Source: Maledivibacter halophilus
Lineage (GTDB): Bacteria; Bacillota; Clostridia; Peptostreptococcales; Caminicellaceae
DNA: 64,000 nt
Assembly (NCBI RefSeq): GCF_900167445.1
Contig: NZ_FUZT01000008.1
Location: 62,001-126,000, forward strand
Direction of reading: 5' to 3'
The notes under the pieces are model-generated. The model saw only the letters and a program-made list of their open reading frames with translations. It did not search any database and was not told the origin of the DNA. Numbering within the stretch: the first letter of the stretch is position 1; the number at the start of each line of letters is the position of its first letter. Positions 9,952 through 18,362 of the stretch are shown here, piece after piece. The translations under genes were made by a program, and so were the position numbers.

Positions 9952-11421
9952 TTACTCTTTTTTTTCAATTAGGCGCAAATACTTTTGATAAGCTCTTTGC
10001 CATTTATTATGGTTTTTAGGATAGTAAGTTTTGTTTTCAAATGAATTCTTAATCATATTAAAAGCTTCCTCCATATTCAATATCTGTTTATCTTTGATTA
10101 ATTGTATTACAATATTTCCTAACGCTGTGGCTTCCGATGGTCCTGCCAAAATAATTTTATTAGTGATATCGGCCAACATTTGACACATAATATTAGATTT
10201 TGACCCTCCACTAATCACCTGAATTTCTTTAAATTCTCTGCTTAAACATTCCTCAATGCTAAGAACAGTTTCATAATATTTGAAAACTAAGCTTTCATAT
10301 ATTGATCGAAATATTATTCCATCATTATCTGGAATACTTTGATTAGTTTTTTCAGCATAATCCATAATAAAATTAACAATACTGCCACCTAATGACGTTG
10401 GAACCTGATCAATATCGAAGGTACAAGAAAAATGTGGTGAATCCATAACCAGCCTATTTATCTCTTCATAGGTATATTTTTTTCTATGCTCCAACTCCTT
10501 AATAACCCTCTCAATCAACCATAATCCTGTTATATTCTTAAGAAATAAATTTTTATCACTGAAGCCACATTCATTGGTCAAATCATTTTCAAAGGCAAAT
10601 TTATTTATAATCGGCTCCTCAGTACATACTCCCAATAATGACCATGTACCACTGGATAAAAACATGGTTTCATCATTAAAAAATGCTTTAGTTATAGACA
10701 CAGCACTGGCTGTATCATGGGAAGCAACTGAAATAACATCTATATCCTTATCCTTCAATTCATCAATTAAAGAATTTTTTGTATTTCCAATAGTTCTACA
10801 ATTGTCAATTATCTCTGGAAATAATTTTTTTGGATATTTTAATTTTTCTATTAAATCATAATTCCACTTTTTATTTACCATATCAAACAATTGAGTAGTA
10901 GAAGCCATTGTTTTCTCAGCAAATATATTTCCTGTTAAGTAATAGTTTATTAAATCTGGCATTAAGACAATTTTATCTATTTGCTTAAACAAATCGTAAT
11001 TATTCTCTTTTATCGATTCGATTTGAAATAAAGTATTTATCTCCATGACCTGATTACCAGTCAGCATATATATATCTTCTTTAGAAAACCTTTTCAAAAG
11101 TTCTTTAAAAGTATTTTCATTCATTGGATCCCTGTATGATAAGGGAAATTCAATTAAGTTTCCTTCCCCGTCAAGTATTCCAAAATCAACCCCCCATGTA
11201 TCTATACCAATACTGACAAAATCATGGGAGTCAAGTTTCTTAATTAGCCTAATAATCTCACATATAATTTTTTCCCAATCCCAAAATAAACGCCCATTTA
11301 TTTCTTTAATATTATGATAAAACCTCATAACTTCATTTAAAATAATCTTATCATCTTGTACATATCCAACAATTCCCTTTCCAGAAGTGGCACCCATATC
11401 AATAGCTAAAACTTTTTTCAT
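9952..11421 (-). CDS. fucK: FGGY-family L-fuculokinase (rhamnulokinase-like)
   Basis: Sugar kinase of 489 residues, phosphorylating L-fuculose at C1 with ATP. The N-terminal phosphate-binding block (VLAIDMGATSGKGIVG), GRLFWDW, the SIGIDTWGVDFGIL catalytic region and the C-terminal GGSKSNIMCQMLADIT block place it in the FGGY family, nearest in appearance to rhamnulokinases (RhaB). Many Firmicutes and Bacteroidetes use such RhaB-like enzymes as fuculokinases, and the fucI-fucA context supports this. The longer frame uses a GTG inside AGGTGATG; the ATG at 11421 is six bases from AGGTG and is preferred. First gene of the operon. Confidence 0.85.
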   Translation of the reverse strand: MKKVLAIDMGATSGKGIVGYVQDDKIILNEVMRFYHNIKEINGRLFWDWEKIICEIIRLIKKLDSHDFVSIGIDTWGVDFGILDGEGNLIEFPLSYRDPMNENTFKELLKRFSKEDIYMLTGNQVMEINTLFQIESIKENNYDLFKQIDKIVLMPDLINYYLTGNIFAEKTMASTTQLFDMVNKKWNYDLIEKLKYPKKLFPEIIDNCRTIGNTKNSLIDELKDKDIDVISVASHDTASAVSITKAFFNDETMFLSSGTWSLLGVCTEEPIINKFAFENDLTNECGFSDKNLFLKNITGLWLIERVIKELEHRKKYTYEEINRLVMDSPHFSCTFDIDQVPTSLGGSIVNFIMDYAEKTNQSIPDNDGIIFRSIYESLVFKYYETVLSIEECLSREFKEIQVISGGSKSNIMCQMLADITNKIILAGPSEATALGNIVIQLIKDKQILNMEEAFNMIKNSFENKTYYPKNHNKWQRAYQKYLRLIEKKE

Positions 11422-11479
11422 TTTCATCACCTGATATTTAAATATTTTATAATTTAATTAAATTATATCATCACCAAAT

Positions 11480-11498
11480 ACATATGAACACATATGAA
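11480..11498. promoter_or_regulatory. Tandem 9-bp repeat, candidate operator of the fucose DeoR regulator
   Basis: ACATATGAA occurs at 11480-11488 and again at 11490-11498, a spacing of ten bases or one helical turn, in the intergenic region between the divergent kinase and regulator genes. Tandem half-sites on one helix face are typical of DeoR-family operators. The repeat lies just upstream of the -35 of the regulator promoter. Confidence 0.5.
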
Positions 11499-11505
11499 TC
11501 GTAAG

Positions 11506-11535
11506 TTGATTTTTATTTTCAAAATATGCTATAAT
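11506..11535 (+). promoter_or_regulatory. Promoter of the DeoR-family regulator gene
   Basis: TTGATT at 11506-11511 and a perfect TATAAT at 11530-11535 are separated by 18 bases, 48 bases before the coding start. This is a sigma-A-type promoter next to the candidate operator, consistent with autoregulation. Confidence 0.65.
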
Positions 11536-11583
11536 TGATTCAAAATAATTCATTTTAGTTCATGAGAATGTGAGGAGGAAAAA

Positions 11584-12348
11584 GTGAATATGATTCCTGA
11601 AGAGAGAATTGATAAAATAAAGTCTCTTTTATCACAAAAAAAACATATCGGAATTAATGAACTATGTAAACTTTTATATTGCAGTAAGTCTACAATTAGA
11701 AGGGATTTGATTTATCTGGAAAAAGCTGGCCTTGTGAGAAGAACGAGGGGCGGTGTCAGCATAATTTCAAACTCCACTATAGAATATTCATCCTATATAA
11801 GGTCTATAGAAAATAAAGATAAAAAAATTGCTATTTGTAAAAAAGCAACTGAATATTTAAAAGACGATATGTGTCTTTTCTTAGATTCAAGCTCTACAGT
11901 TAATTACCTTTGCAGTTTCCTATCTAGTTTTAATAATATTAAAGTAATAACAAATGGACTTGGAGCAGCCCTAGCTTTAAACAGCCTTGAAAATGTTCAA
12001 GTTTTTGTAACAGGAGGAGAATTAAAGTCCCAGTCCAATTCCTTGCTAGGAGAATTTGGAGGAGAATTTATTAATCATTTCTATAGCGATCTATCTATCA
12101 TATCCTGTAAATGTCTAGATGAATCTGCTGCTTATGAAATTGATCCTAGTCAAGCATTAATCAAATCTCATATGATGAAAAATTCAAAAAAAACCATATT
12201 ATTATGTGACTCAAGTAAATTAGGAAAGTCTTCCTTTTATAAATTAGGATATTTAAAAGATTTTAACGTCATAATTACTGATAAAAAGCCACCTACATCA
12301 ATCTACAGCAATATAATTAATGAAGGATGTACAATAGAATATTATTAA
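11584..12348 (+). CDS. DeoR-family transcriptional regulator of the fucose locus
   Basis: A 254-residue repressor with an N-terminal winged helix (ERIDKIKSLLSQKKHIGINE, then CSKSTIRRDLIYLEKAGLVR) and a C-terminal DeoRC sugar-phosphate sensor domain (FLDSSSTVNYL, VITNGLGAALAL, VFVTGGEL, LLCDSSKLGKSSFY). It is divergent from the kinase-isomerase-aldolase operon and is the natural candidate to sense a fuculose phosphate. The start is GTG at 11584, five bases after GAGGAGG; an in-frame ATG at 11590 is the alternative. Its last codons form the left arm of a long hairpin whose loop is the stop codon. Confidence 0.9.
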   Translation: MNMIPEERIDKIKSLLSQKKHIGINELCKLLYCSKSTIRRDLIYLEKAGLVRRTRGGVSIISNSTIEYSSYIRSIENKDKKIAICKKATEYLKDDMCLFLDSSSTVNYLCSFLSSFNNIKVITNGLGAALALNSLENVQVFVTGGELKSQSNSLLGEFGGEFINHFYSDLSIISCKCLDESAAYEIDPSQALIKSHMMKNSKKTILLCDSSKLGKSSFYKLGYLKDFNVIITDKKPPTSIYSNIINEGCTIEYY

Positions 12349-12371
12349 ATAATACTCTATTGTACATCCTT
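12323..12371. terminator. 23-bp hairpin with the regulator stop codon as its loop
   Basis: Arms 12323-12345 and 12349-12371 are complementary at 22 of 23 positions with one wobble, leaving only TAA (12346-12348), the stop codon of the DeoR gene, as the loop. No T-run follows on either strand, so it may act as a 3' end or stability structure rather than a classical terminator. It lies between the convergent regulator gene and the dpp operon. Confidence 0.6.
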
Positions 12372-12401
12372 AGACTGTTCAGATTAATAAATCAAATTCA
12401 A

Positions 12402-14120
12402 TTATATAACACCAAAAAAACACTCATCAAATAAATTTTTTGTATATTCACACTTAGGATTATTAAATATTTCGAGGGCACTTCCTTTTTCAACTATTTC
12501 CCCTTTATTCATTACATATACTTTATCTGCTATTTTCCTTGCAACTGGTAAATCATGGGTTATAAATAGCATAGAAAATCCTTTTTCATTTTGCAATCCC
12601 TTTAATAATCTTAAAATACTGGCCTTTGTAGATGGATCGAGCATGGATGTAATTTCATCTGCAATTAATAACTTAGGCTTCATCACTAGACTTCTGGCAA
12701 TTGAAATCCTCTGCCTTTCCCCTCCACTTAAAGTATTACACCGAACTGTAAGGCTTTCATCATCAAAAGCCATCCCAACATCCTCTAATGCTTTCTTTAC
12801 AATGTCTTTTCGCTTTTCTTTACTTTCTATATTCAATATTTCAAGGGGCTCCATTACAGCCTTTTCTACTGTAAAGCTGCTATTGATAGATGAAAAGGGG
12901 TCCTGAAATACTATTTGAATTCCATATTCTCTCTTCATAGCTTCAAATCCATAAATCCTTTCATCTTTAAAATAGATATCTCCCTTATCCTCCTTCATAA
13001 AGCCAGATATTATTTTAGCAGCAGTCGTTTTTCCACAGCCGGATTCTCCTATGAGAGCTGCCACTTCTCCAGCCTTTACCTTTATCCCCACATTTTTACA
13101 GGCGTCTATTTTCCCTCTATTAAATTTAAAGGCTTTAGATAAATCCTTTGTTTCAAGTACAGTAATTATTCCACCTTTATTACAGGCAACCTTTCTCTCT
13201 ATGGAAATATATCTGAGCTCTGGAAGCTTTTCTGCACATTCTCTACTTGATTGAACACATCTCTGATAAAAGGGACATCCATTTCCCACCTTTGAAGAAA
13301 TTTTCCTCGGAATTCCCCATAAATCCTGATAAATATTAATATCACAGGAGGAATTTATCAGTCCTCTTGTATATATATGCATTGGATTATTTATTAAATC
13401 CTTTGTAAGTCCTTCCTCTAAAATATGGCCTGAGTATAAGACCTCAATCTTAGTTGTCAAATCTCTTATAACAGAAATATCATGGGATATAACAATCATA
13501 GAAAATTTATTTTTTTTCTGCAGCTCTTTAAGTAAATAGGTTATTTCCCTCTTAGATAAGATATCCAAGGATGAAGTAGGTTCATCTACAATTAAAAGCT
13601 TTGGATCACATGCAAGTGCCATTGCAATAAGGACTTTTTGTCTCATTCCTCCTGATAATTCATGGGGATACATATAAAGCCATTGCTCATTTAGTCCTAC
13701 CATTTTAAAGAGCTCTTTAATCCTTTTATTGACTTCCTTTTTTGTTTTACATTTATGCTCCTTTAGTACTTCCTTAATTTGTTTTTCTACAGTTAAAACA
13801 GGATTTAAAACCTCTAACCTATTCTGAAAAACCAAAGCTATTTCTTTCCATCTATATTTATTTAGCTTTTTTTTGTCTAATCCATTAAGCTTTATACCAT
13901 CATAAATTATTTCTCCCTCTACAGCAGTATTCTTTAAAAGTCCCATAATTGACATGGCTATAGAGGTTTTCCCGCTTCCCGACTCTCCTATTATACCTAA
14001 AGTTTCGCCTCTATTTAATTTAAAGGACACTTTATTTACTGCTTTTACAGCTTTTTTATTATTGTCTTCAGCCAAATATGATATTTTCAAATCATTGATT
14101 TTAAGTAATTCTTCCCTCAT
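12402..14120 (-). CDS. Fused DppD-DppF type ABC transporter ATPase
   Basis: A 572-residue protein containing both ATPase domains of a peptide/nickel-type importer in one chain. Domain one (about residues 5-255) has Walker A GESGSGKTS, signature LSGGMRQKVLIAMAL and Walker B LLIVDEPTSSLD, then the short DppD-type cysteine tail CPFYQRCVQSSREC. Domain two (about 320-570) has GESGCGKTT, LSGGERQRISIARSL and LLIADEITSMLD. Separate DppD and DppF subunits are usual, so this is a natural fusion replacing the heterodimer. The start has GGAGC nine bases upstream. It is the last gene of the FmdE-SBP-permease-permease-ATPase operon. Confidence 0.92.
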   Translation of the reverse strand: MREELLKINDLKISYLAEDNNKKAVKAVNKVSFKLNRGETLGIIGESGSGKTSIAMSIMGLLKNTAVEGEIIYDGIKLNGLDKKKLNKYRWKEIALVFQNRLEVLNPVLTVEKQIKEVLKEHKCKTKKEVNKRIKELFKMVGLNEQWLYMYPHELSGGMRQKVLIAMALACDPKLLIVDEPTSSLDILSKREITYLLKELQKKNKFSMIVISHDISVIRDLTTKIEVLYSGHILEEGLTKDLINNPMHIYTRGLINSSCDINIYQDLWGIPRKISSKVGNGCPFYQRCVQSSRECAEKLPELRYISIERKVACNKGGIITVLETKDLSKAFKFNRGKIDACKNVGIKVKAGEVAALIGESGCGKTTAAKIISGFMKEDKGDIYFKDERIYGFEAMKREYGIQIVFQDPFSSINSSFTVEKAVMEPLEILNIESKEKRKDIVKKALEDVGMAFDDESLTVRCNTLSGGERQRISIARSLVMKPKLLIADEITSMLDPSTKASILRLLKGLQNEKGFSMLFITHDLPVARKIADKVYVMNKGEIVEKGSALEIFNNPKCEYTKNLFDECFFGVI

Positions 14121-14132
14121 AAATTCCAGCTC

Positions 14133-14969
14133 CTACATTTTAAAATCGAATCTACTTTCCATCTCCCTTCCTATTAGAGAAACAGAGAGAACCACTAAGA
14201 TTATAGCCAAAAGCGGTGATAACACCCACCATTTCCAATAGGAAGTAAAATATATACCTTTAAAATCCATGGCTCTATTTAATATGAGCCCCCAGCTTTT
14301 AGATGTGGGATCTCCCAGTCCCAGAAAGGATAGTGATGCCTCTGTAACCACGGCCTTCCCTATGGTTCTAATAAAGCCAAGCATAATTATAGGAAAAAGA
14401 TCCCTCTGAATATGATTTATATATATATATTTAAAGCTTCCACCATAACCCTTTGAAAGCTTAATATAATCCTCCTCCATTAATGTAAGAACCCTTGAAC
14501 GGGTTATCCTAGCTATCGGTGTCCATGAAAAAAGACTCAATACAATAATTATATTTTTTATACTGGGTCCGAAAAAGGCTCCCAATACTATCATAGTGGG
14601 AAGCTGAGGAAGTACTATCATCATATCAGTAAATCTCATTAGTATATAATCTATGGCTCCACCCTTATATCCTGAAAGTATTCCAATAAAACTTCCTATA
14701 GAACAAGCCAGTACAGCCACTCCAAAACTTATTATTATACTAATTCTTCCGCCATTACATATTTGAGCTAAAATATCTATTCCAAGACCATCGGTTCCCA
14801 ATTTATGATTTTTAGATGGCTCCTCCAATGAATCGCCGGAGGGCAAGTCATGGGAATGCTTTGATAGCTGGGGCCCAAGGATGCTTAAAATAAAGATTAA
14901 TATGAGTACTATAAATGCTAATTTGCCCAAAACCGAAAAATTTTTTATGATTTTTATAATCCTTTTCAT
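14133..14969 (-). CDS. Peptide/nickel-type ABC permease (DppC family)
   Basis: Integral membrane permease of 278 residues with an N-terminal membrane segment, the DppC-type periplasmic linker ending in HKLGTDGLGIDILAQ, and five further hydrophobic segments. The cytoplasmic EAA loop is visible as AVVTEASLSFLGLGDPTSKS. It begins three bases after the DppB stop and is followed 12 bases later by the fused ATPase, so the permease pair and ATPase are translated together. The family imports oligopeptides, nickel complexes or other small solutes; the sequence does not tell which. Confidence 0.92.
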   Translation of the reverse strand: MKRIIKIIKNFSVLGKLAFIVLILIFILSILGPQLSKHSHDLPSGDSLEEPSKNHKLGTDGLGIDILAQICNGGRISIIISFGVAVLACSIGSFIGILSGYKGGAIDYILMRFTDMMIVLPQLPTMIVLGAFFGPSIKNIIIVLSLFSWTPIARITRSRVLTLMEEDYIKLSKGYGGSFKYIYINHIQRDLFPIIMLGFIRTIGKAVVTEASLSFLGLGDPTSKSWGLILNRAMDFKGIYFTSYWKWWVLSPLLAIILVVLSVSLIGREMESRFDFKM

Positions 14970-14971
14970 AT

Positions 14972-15949
14972 CTATCTCAACCTCGGATCCAATTTTTTGT
15001 AAATCATATCTGCCATGAAATTCATCATCAATACCATTACAGCCATAATTAGAAATATTCCCTGTATGAGAGGATAATCTCTAAAAAATACAGCTTCCCT
15101 CATTAATGTTCCAAGACCAGGATATCTAAAAACATTTTCTATGAGAACTGCTCCACCGATGGCCTTTCCAAGACTTAGAAACATCCTTGTTATAATAGGT
15201 AATAGAGCATTCCTAAGGGCATGATTAAATATTATACTACTTATTCTTAAACCCTTTGCATTGGCTGTAACAATATAATCCTTTTCCAAAACATTAATCA
15301 TACTGTTTCGAGATATTAAATAGAAGCCTCCCATATTTATAAAGCTTAGGGAAAGGGTGGGCAAAATTCCATGGTATAAAATATCCTTTATTAGCTCCAA
15401 GGTGGATTTATAATCTGTAAAGGGCGTAATTCCCCCTGCAAGGGGAAAAATATTAAGATATGCAGCAAAGAAAAATAGAAAAATCAGTCCTATTATAAAA
15501 CCCGGTATTTCAGATATAGTCATAAATACAAAATAGAGCATTTTATCTATTAGTTTATTTCTATTATAGGCCGATACAGAACCTAATAGTGAACCAAATA
15601 GGCTGCTGATTATTATGGATATTATTACTATCCCTAGGGTCCATGTAATTCTGGTAAAAACTATATTTGTAACCTTGTCATTTAGTATAATGCTATATCC
15701 CAAATCTCCCTTTAAAATATTTCTTATATATCCCAAATACTGAATCCTAAGGGGCTTATCCAAACCATAGTACTCCTTATATTTTTGAACTTCCGCATCT
15801 GAATAATTTACACTCATTCCCGATTCATCACTGGAAAGATAAGTAAAGGGGTCCCCAGGCATTAGCCTAGGGATGAAAAAATTTACTGTTATTATAAATA
15901 TAAGGGTTAGCAAATATCCAAAGAACTTATTAAATATACTATTCTTCAT
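14972..15949 (-). CDS. Peptide/nickel-type ABC permease (DppB family)
   Basis: Permease of 325 residues with the DppB arrangement: one N-terminal membrane helix, an extracytoplasmic loop including YYGLDKPLRIQYLGYIRNIL and DLGYSI, then five membrane segments and an EAA loop (ENVFRYPGLGTLMREAVFFR). It pairs with the DppC-type permease that starts three bases downstream. Its start follows the solute-binding protein stop by five bases, with a weak purine-rich site inside the end of that gene. It forms the membrane channel of the importer. Confidence 0.92.
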   Translation of the reverse strand: MKNSIFNKFFGYLLTLIFIITVNFFIPRLMPGDPFTYLSSDESGMSVNYSDAEVQKYKEYYGLDKPLRIQYLGYIRNILKGDLGYSIILNDKVTNIVFTRITWTLGIVIISIIISSLFGSLLGSVSAYNRNKLIDKMLYFVFMTISEIPGFIIGLIFLFFFAAYLNIFPLAGGITPFTDYKSTLELIKDILYHGILPTLSLSFINMGGFYLISRNSMINVLEKDYIVTANAKGLRISSIIFNHALRNALLPIITRMFLSLGKAIGGAVLIENVFRYPGLGTLMREAVFFRDYPLIQGIFLIMAVMVLMMNFMADMIYKKLDPRLR

Positions 15950-15954
15950 TACAT

Positions 15955-17532
15955 TTATTTCTCTCTCTCTAAATATGATAATTTACAGTGCTCAGGATAA
16001 TGATGGTCATATGTATACATCCATCCATCATATTTTGAAGTTTTAAATACAAAATATGATTTGGTATTATATAGGGGTATTTGGGGTACATCCTTTGCAA
16101 TCAATTCTTGAAGCTTAAATACAATCTCTTTTCTTTTATCCTTATCCAGCTCCTTCATCTGCTTTTGACACAGCTGAATTATTTCTTCATTATAATATCC
16201 CGGTAATGAATTTGAAGATAGGCTTTTAGTCTCTCCATTCTCCCCTCCATAGATTTCACGTAAATAATCGGGATCATTTCCCCATCCCCCATGTCCTATA
16301 AGGGCAATTTCAAAGTTCTTGTTCTTTACAGCATTGTCTCTGGTTTTCATATCTACACTTTTTATATTTACATCTATGCCAATATCCTTTAAAGACATTT
16401 TTATAAGCTCTGCTATTTTTACTTCTTCACCTTTATTTCCAGTTAGTATTTCAAAAGTATAGCTTTTTTCTTTAAGTAATTCCTTTGATTTTATAGGATT
16501 ATAATCATATTTTTCAATATTTTCATTATACCAGATATGCTCACGTGGAATATATCCCATACTTGCCACCTTAGCAGCACCCCTTGCCACCTTATCTACC
16601 ATTTCCTGTCTGTTTATTCCATAGGCCAGGGCCCTTCTAAGATTTACATCCTTAAACTTTGGTCTTTTTTCCATATTCAGAATAAGTCTATATCCCCAAA
16701 AGCCTTTATTTTTCTTGATTGTATACTTTTCATCATTTTCATATCTTGAAATGATATCGGGACTTGGAGATATTACATCTATTTTTTCCTTTTCAAAGGC
16801 CAATATCTCATCACTTACAGGAATCCATTCTATAGTATTTACCCTTTGCCTTGGCCCCCAGTAATCTTCATAGGCATTAAATTTATATGAGCCCTGTTCC
16901 CTATTATAGGATACAAATTTATAGGGTCCAGACCCAATTACGGCCTTTTCAGAGTCAAATTTATTGGGATCCTCTACATCCTTCCATATGTGCTTTGGAA
17001 GGATTCTCACGCTTCCCAGTCTTTCTAAATATGTAGCATTTGGACTATCAACATTTATTTTAATTTTGTTTTCATCAATAATTTCCACATCTTCTACTAT
17101 ATACTTACCATTTACAATTAGAGAGTTACGCACTGGAGAGTGGTTTTTATAATAATCAAATGTAAATTTTATATCTTCTAAAGTAAGCTCTTCTCCGTCA
17201 TGCCATGTTACATTATCCCTTAAAGTAAATATATATTCTTTTCCACTATCTTGTATATCCCATTCACTGGCCAACCAGGGTATTATCCCTTCTTCATCCT
17301 TTTCCAGAAGGCTGTCAAATAAAAGTTGCATTTTATATGCCCCAGGTCCCCTGGAATAGTGGAGATATGGACTTGGCATACCCCAGTCACCACCTACTAA
17401 TCTTACAACTACATCTTCATCTTCCTTTGTTCCATTATTTTTCATAGAATCAGTGTTTTTTGCAGGGCCAGAGCAAGCTGTTAAAGATATAAAAATGAAT
17501 AATGCCATAACAATAGCTAAAAATCTTTTCAT
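15955..17532 (-). CDS. Extracellular solute-binding lipoprotein, family 5 (peptide/nickel type)
   Basis: Substrate receptor of the importer, 525 residues. It begins with a lipoprotein signal peptide ending LTACSG, so Cys20 would be lipidated. The SBP_bac_5 fold is recognisable from LLFDSLLEKDEEG, LASEWDIQDSGKEYIFTLRD, TWHDGEELTLEDIKFTFDYY and AYGINRQEMVDKVARG. Members bind di- or oligopeptides, nickel chelates, heme or sugars, so the ligand cannot be called from the fold. It is preceded 57 bases upstream by an FmdE-family gene, an unusual partner for a plain peptide importer, and followed by both permeases and a fused ATPase. Confidence 0.9.
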   Translation of the reverse strand: MKRFLAIVMALFIFISLTACSGPAKNTDSMKNNGTKEDEDVVVRLVGGDWGMPSPYLHYSRGPGAYKMQLLFDSLLEKDEEGIIPWLASEWDIQDSGKEYIFTLRDNVTWHDGEELTLEDIKFTFDYYKNHSPVRNSLIVNGKYIVEDVEIIDENKIKINVDSPNATYLERLGSVRILPKHIWKDVEDPNKFDSEKAVIGSGPYKFVSYNREQGSYKFNAYEDYWGPRQRVNTIEWIPVSDEILAFEKEKIDVISPSPDIISRYENDEKYTIKKNKGFWGYRLILNMEKRPKFKDVNLRRALAYGINRQEMVDKVARGAAKVASMGYIPREHIWYNENIEKYDYNPIKSKELLKEKSYTFEILTGNKGEEVKIAELIKMSLKDIGIDVNIKSVDMKTRDNAVKNKNFEIALIGHGGWGNDPDYLREIYGGENGETKSLSSNSLPGYYNEEIIQLCQKQMKELDKDKRKEIVFKLQELIAKDVPQIPLYNTKSYFVFKTSKYDGWMYTYDHHYPEHCKLSYLEREK

Positions 17533-17589
17533 GTCTATCTACTCCTTAAATTAACTCATCATTCTAGTTTCCATATCAGGGATTTTAAT

Positions 17590-18117
17590 TTACCAACCCC
17601 TTGTGTAATCTTCAAAACAGTCTAGACAAACCATTTTACCTTTACTTATTCGAATTTTATTTTCGGCAGCTGCTTCACCGCATACCTCACAAACTATACT
17701 GTTAAATATTTTTGCCCTTTCAGGTAAATTGAATTTCGGCTCTTTAAACTCGAAAATATCTTCTATATCAGCATTTAGCAAAAATTCCTGTCTTTCACTT
17801 CTATCCATTTTCTTTTCAGATTTTTTAAGTACTATCCTTATATTTTCACCTGTTGACCTATTAAAAAATGAAAATGCTTGCTTACCCCTATCTCTATAAA
17901 TCAAATTGCCCTTACCCATACTGCAGCCTAATATTGCTTGAATTGCATCAACTCCACAGGCATCATTTTCTGTAACACATATTATCTCTTCATCCCTTGA
18001 AAAGTCAATTTTAAGTTTCTTCTCTGCAGCTTCACTTGCCTTAAAACCTATAGCCAATCCTGGACATTCATGTCCATGAAATTCTACACTTTTTTTCCAA
18101 AGTTCTTTATTATACAT
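17590..18117 (-). CDS. FmdE-family protein with C-terminal zinc ribbon
   Basis: A 175-residue cytoplasmic protein. The first two thirds match the FmdE domain (subunit E of formylmethanofuran dehydrogenase and stand-alone relatives): EFHGHECPGLAIGFKASE, where His and Cys may bind metal, and VTENDACGVDAIQAILGCS with two more conserved cysteines. The C-terminus has two CxxC pairs (CEVCGE and CLDCFE), a zinc ribbon. The longer frame (18141) contains the AAGGGAGAAG site, so the ATG at 18117 is used. It is the first gene of the importer operon. No formylmethanofuran dehydrogenase genes are nearby, so a role in handling a metal or cofactor brought in by the transporter is my inference. Confidence 0.87.
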   Translation of the reverse strand: MYNKELWKKSVEFHGHECPGLAIGFKASEAAEKKLKIDFSRDEEIICVTENDACGVDAIQAILGCSMGKGNLIYRDRGKQAFSFFNRSTGENIRIVLKKSEKKMDRSERQEFLLNADIEDIFEFKEPKFNLPERAKIFNSIVCEVCGEAAAENKIRISKGKMVCLDCFEDYTRGW

Positions 18118-18226
18118 TTTATCTTCTCCCTTCAAAAACAAACATATTTATATGTTTTACTTAAATTTACAATTATAGAGAATTCCAATTAAAGTTTTGA
18201 CTGAAATCTCTATATAAAGTTGCTCA

Positions 18227-18282
18227 AAATAAAAATCACGAAGACACTTCTAGCCCTTAACTAGAAATTGATCTTCGTGATC
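18227..18282 (-). terminator. Terminator after the PatB/MalY gene
   Basis: On the minus strand ATCACGAAGA (18273-18282) pairs with TCTTCGTGAT (18236-18245), with a further internal CTAG-containing stem, and TTTTATTTT follows. It separates the aminotransferase-like gene from the FmdE operon. Confidence 0.8.
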
Positions 18283-18362
18283 AAATATTCAATGGTAAAA
18301 TTGGAAATAATATTAAATTATTACCACTATTATAAGGTACCATATTTTATTTTTTTTGTCAA

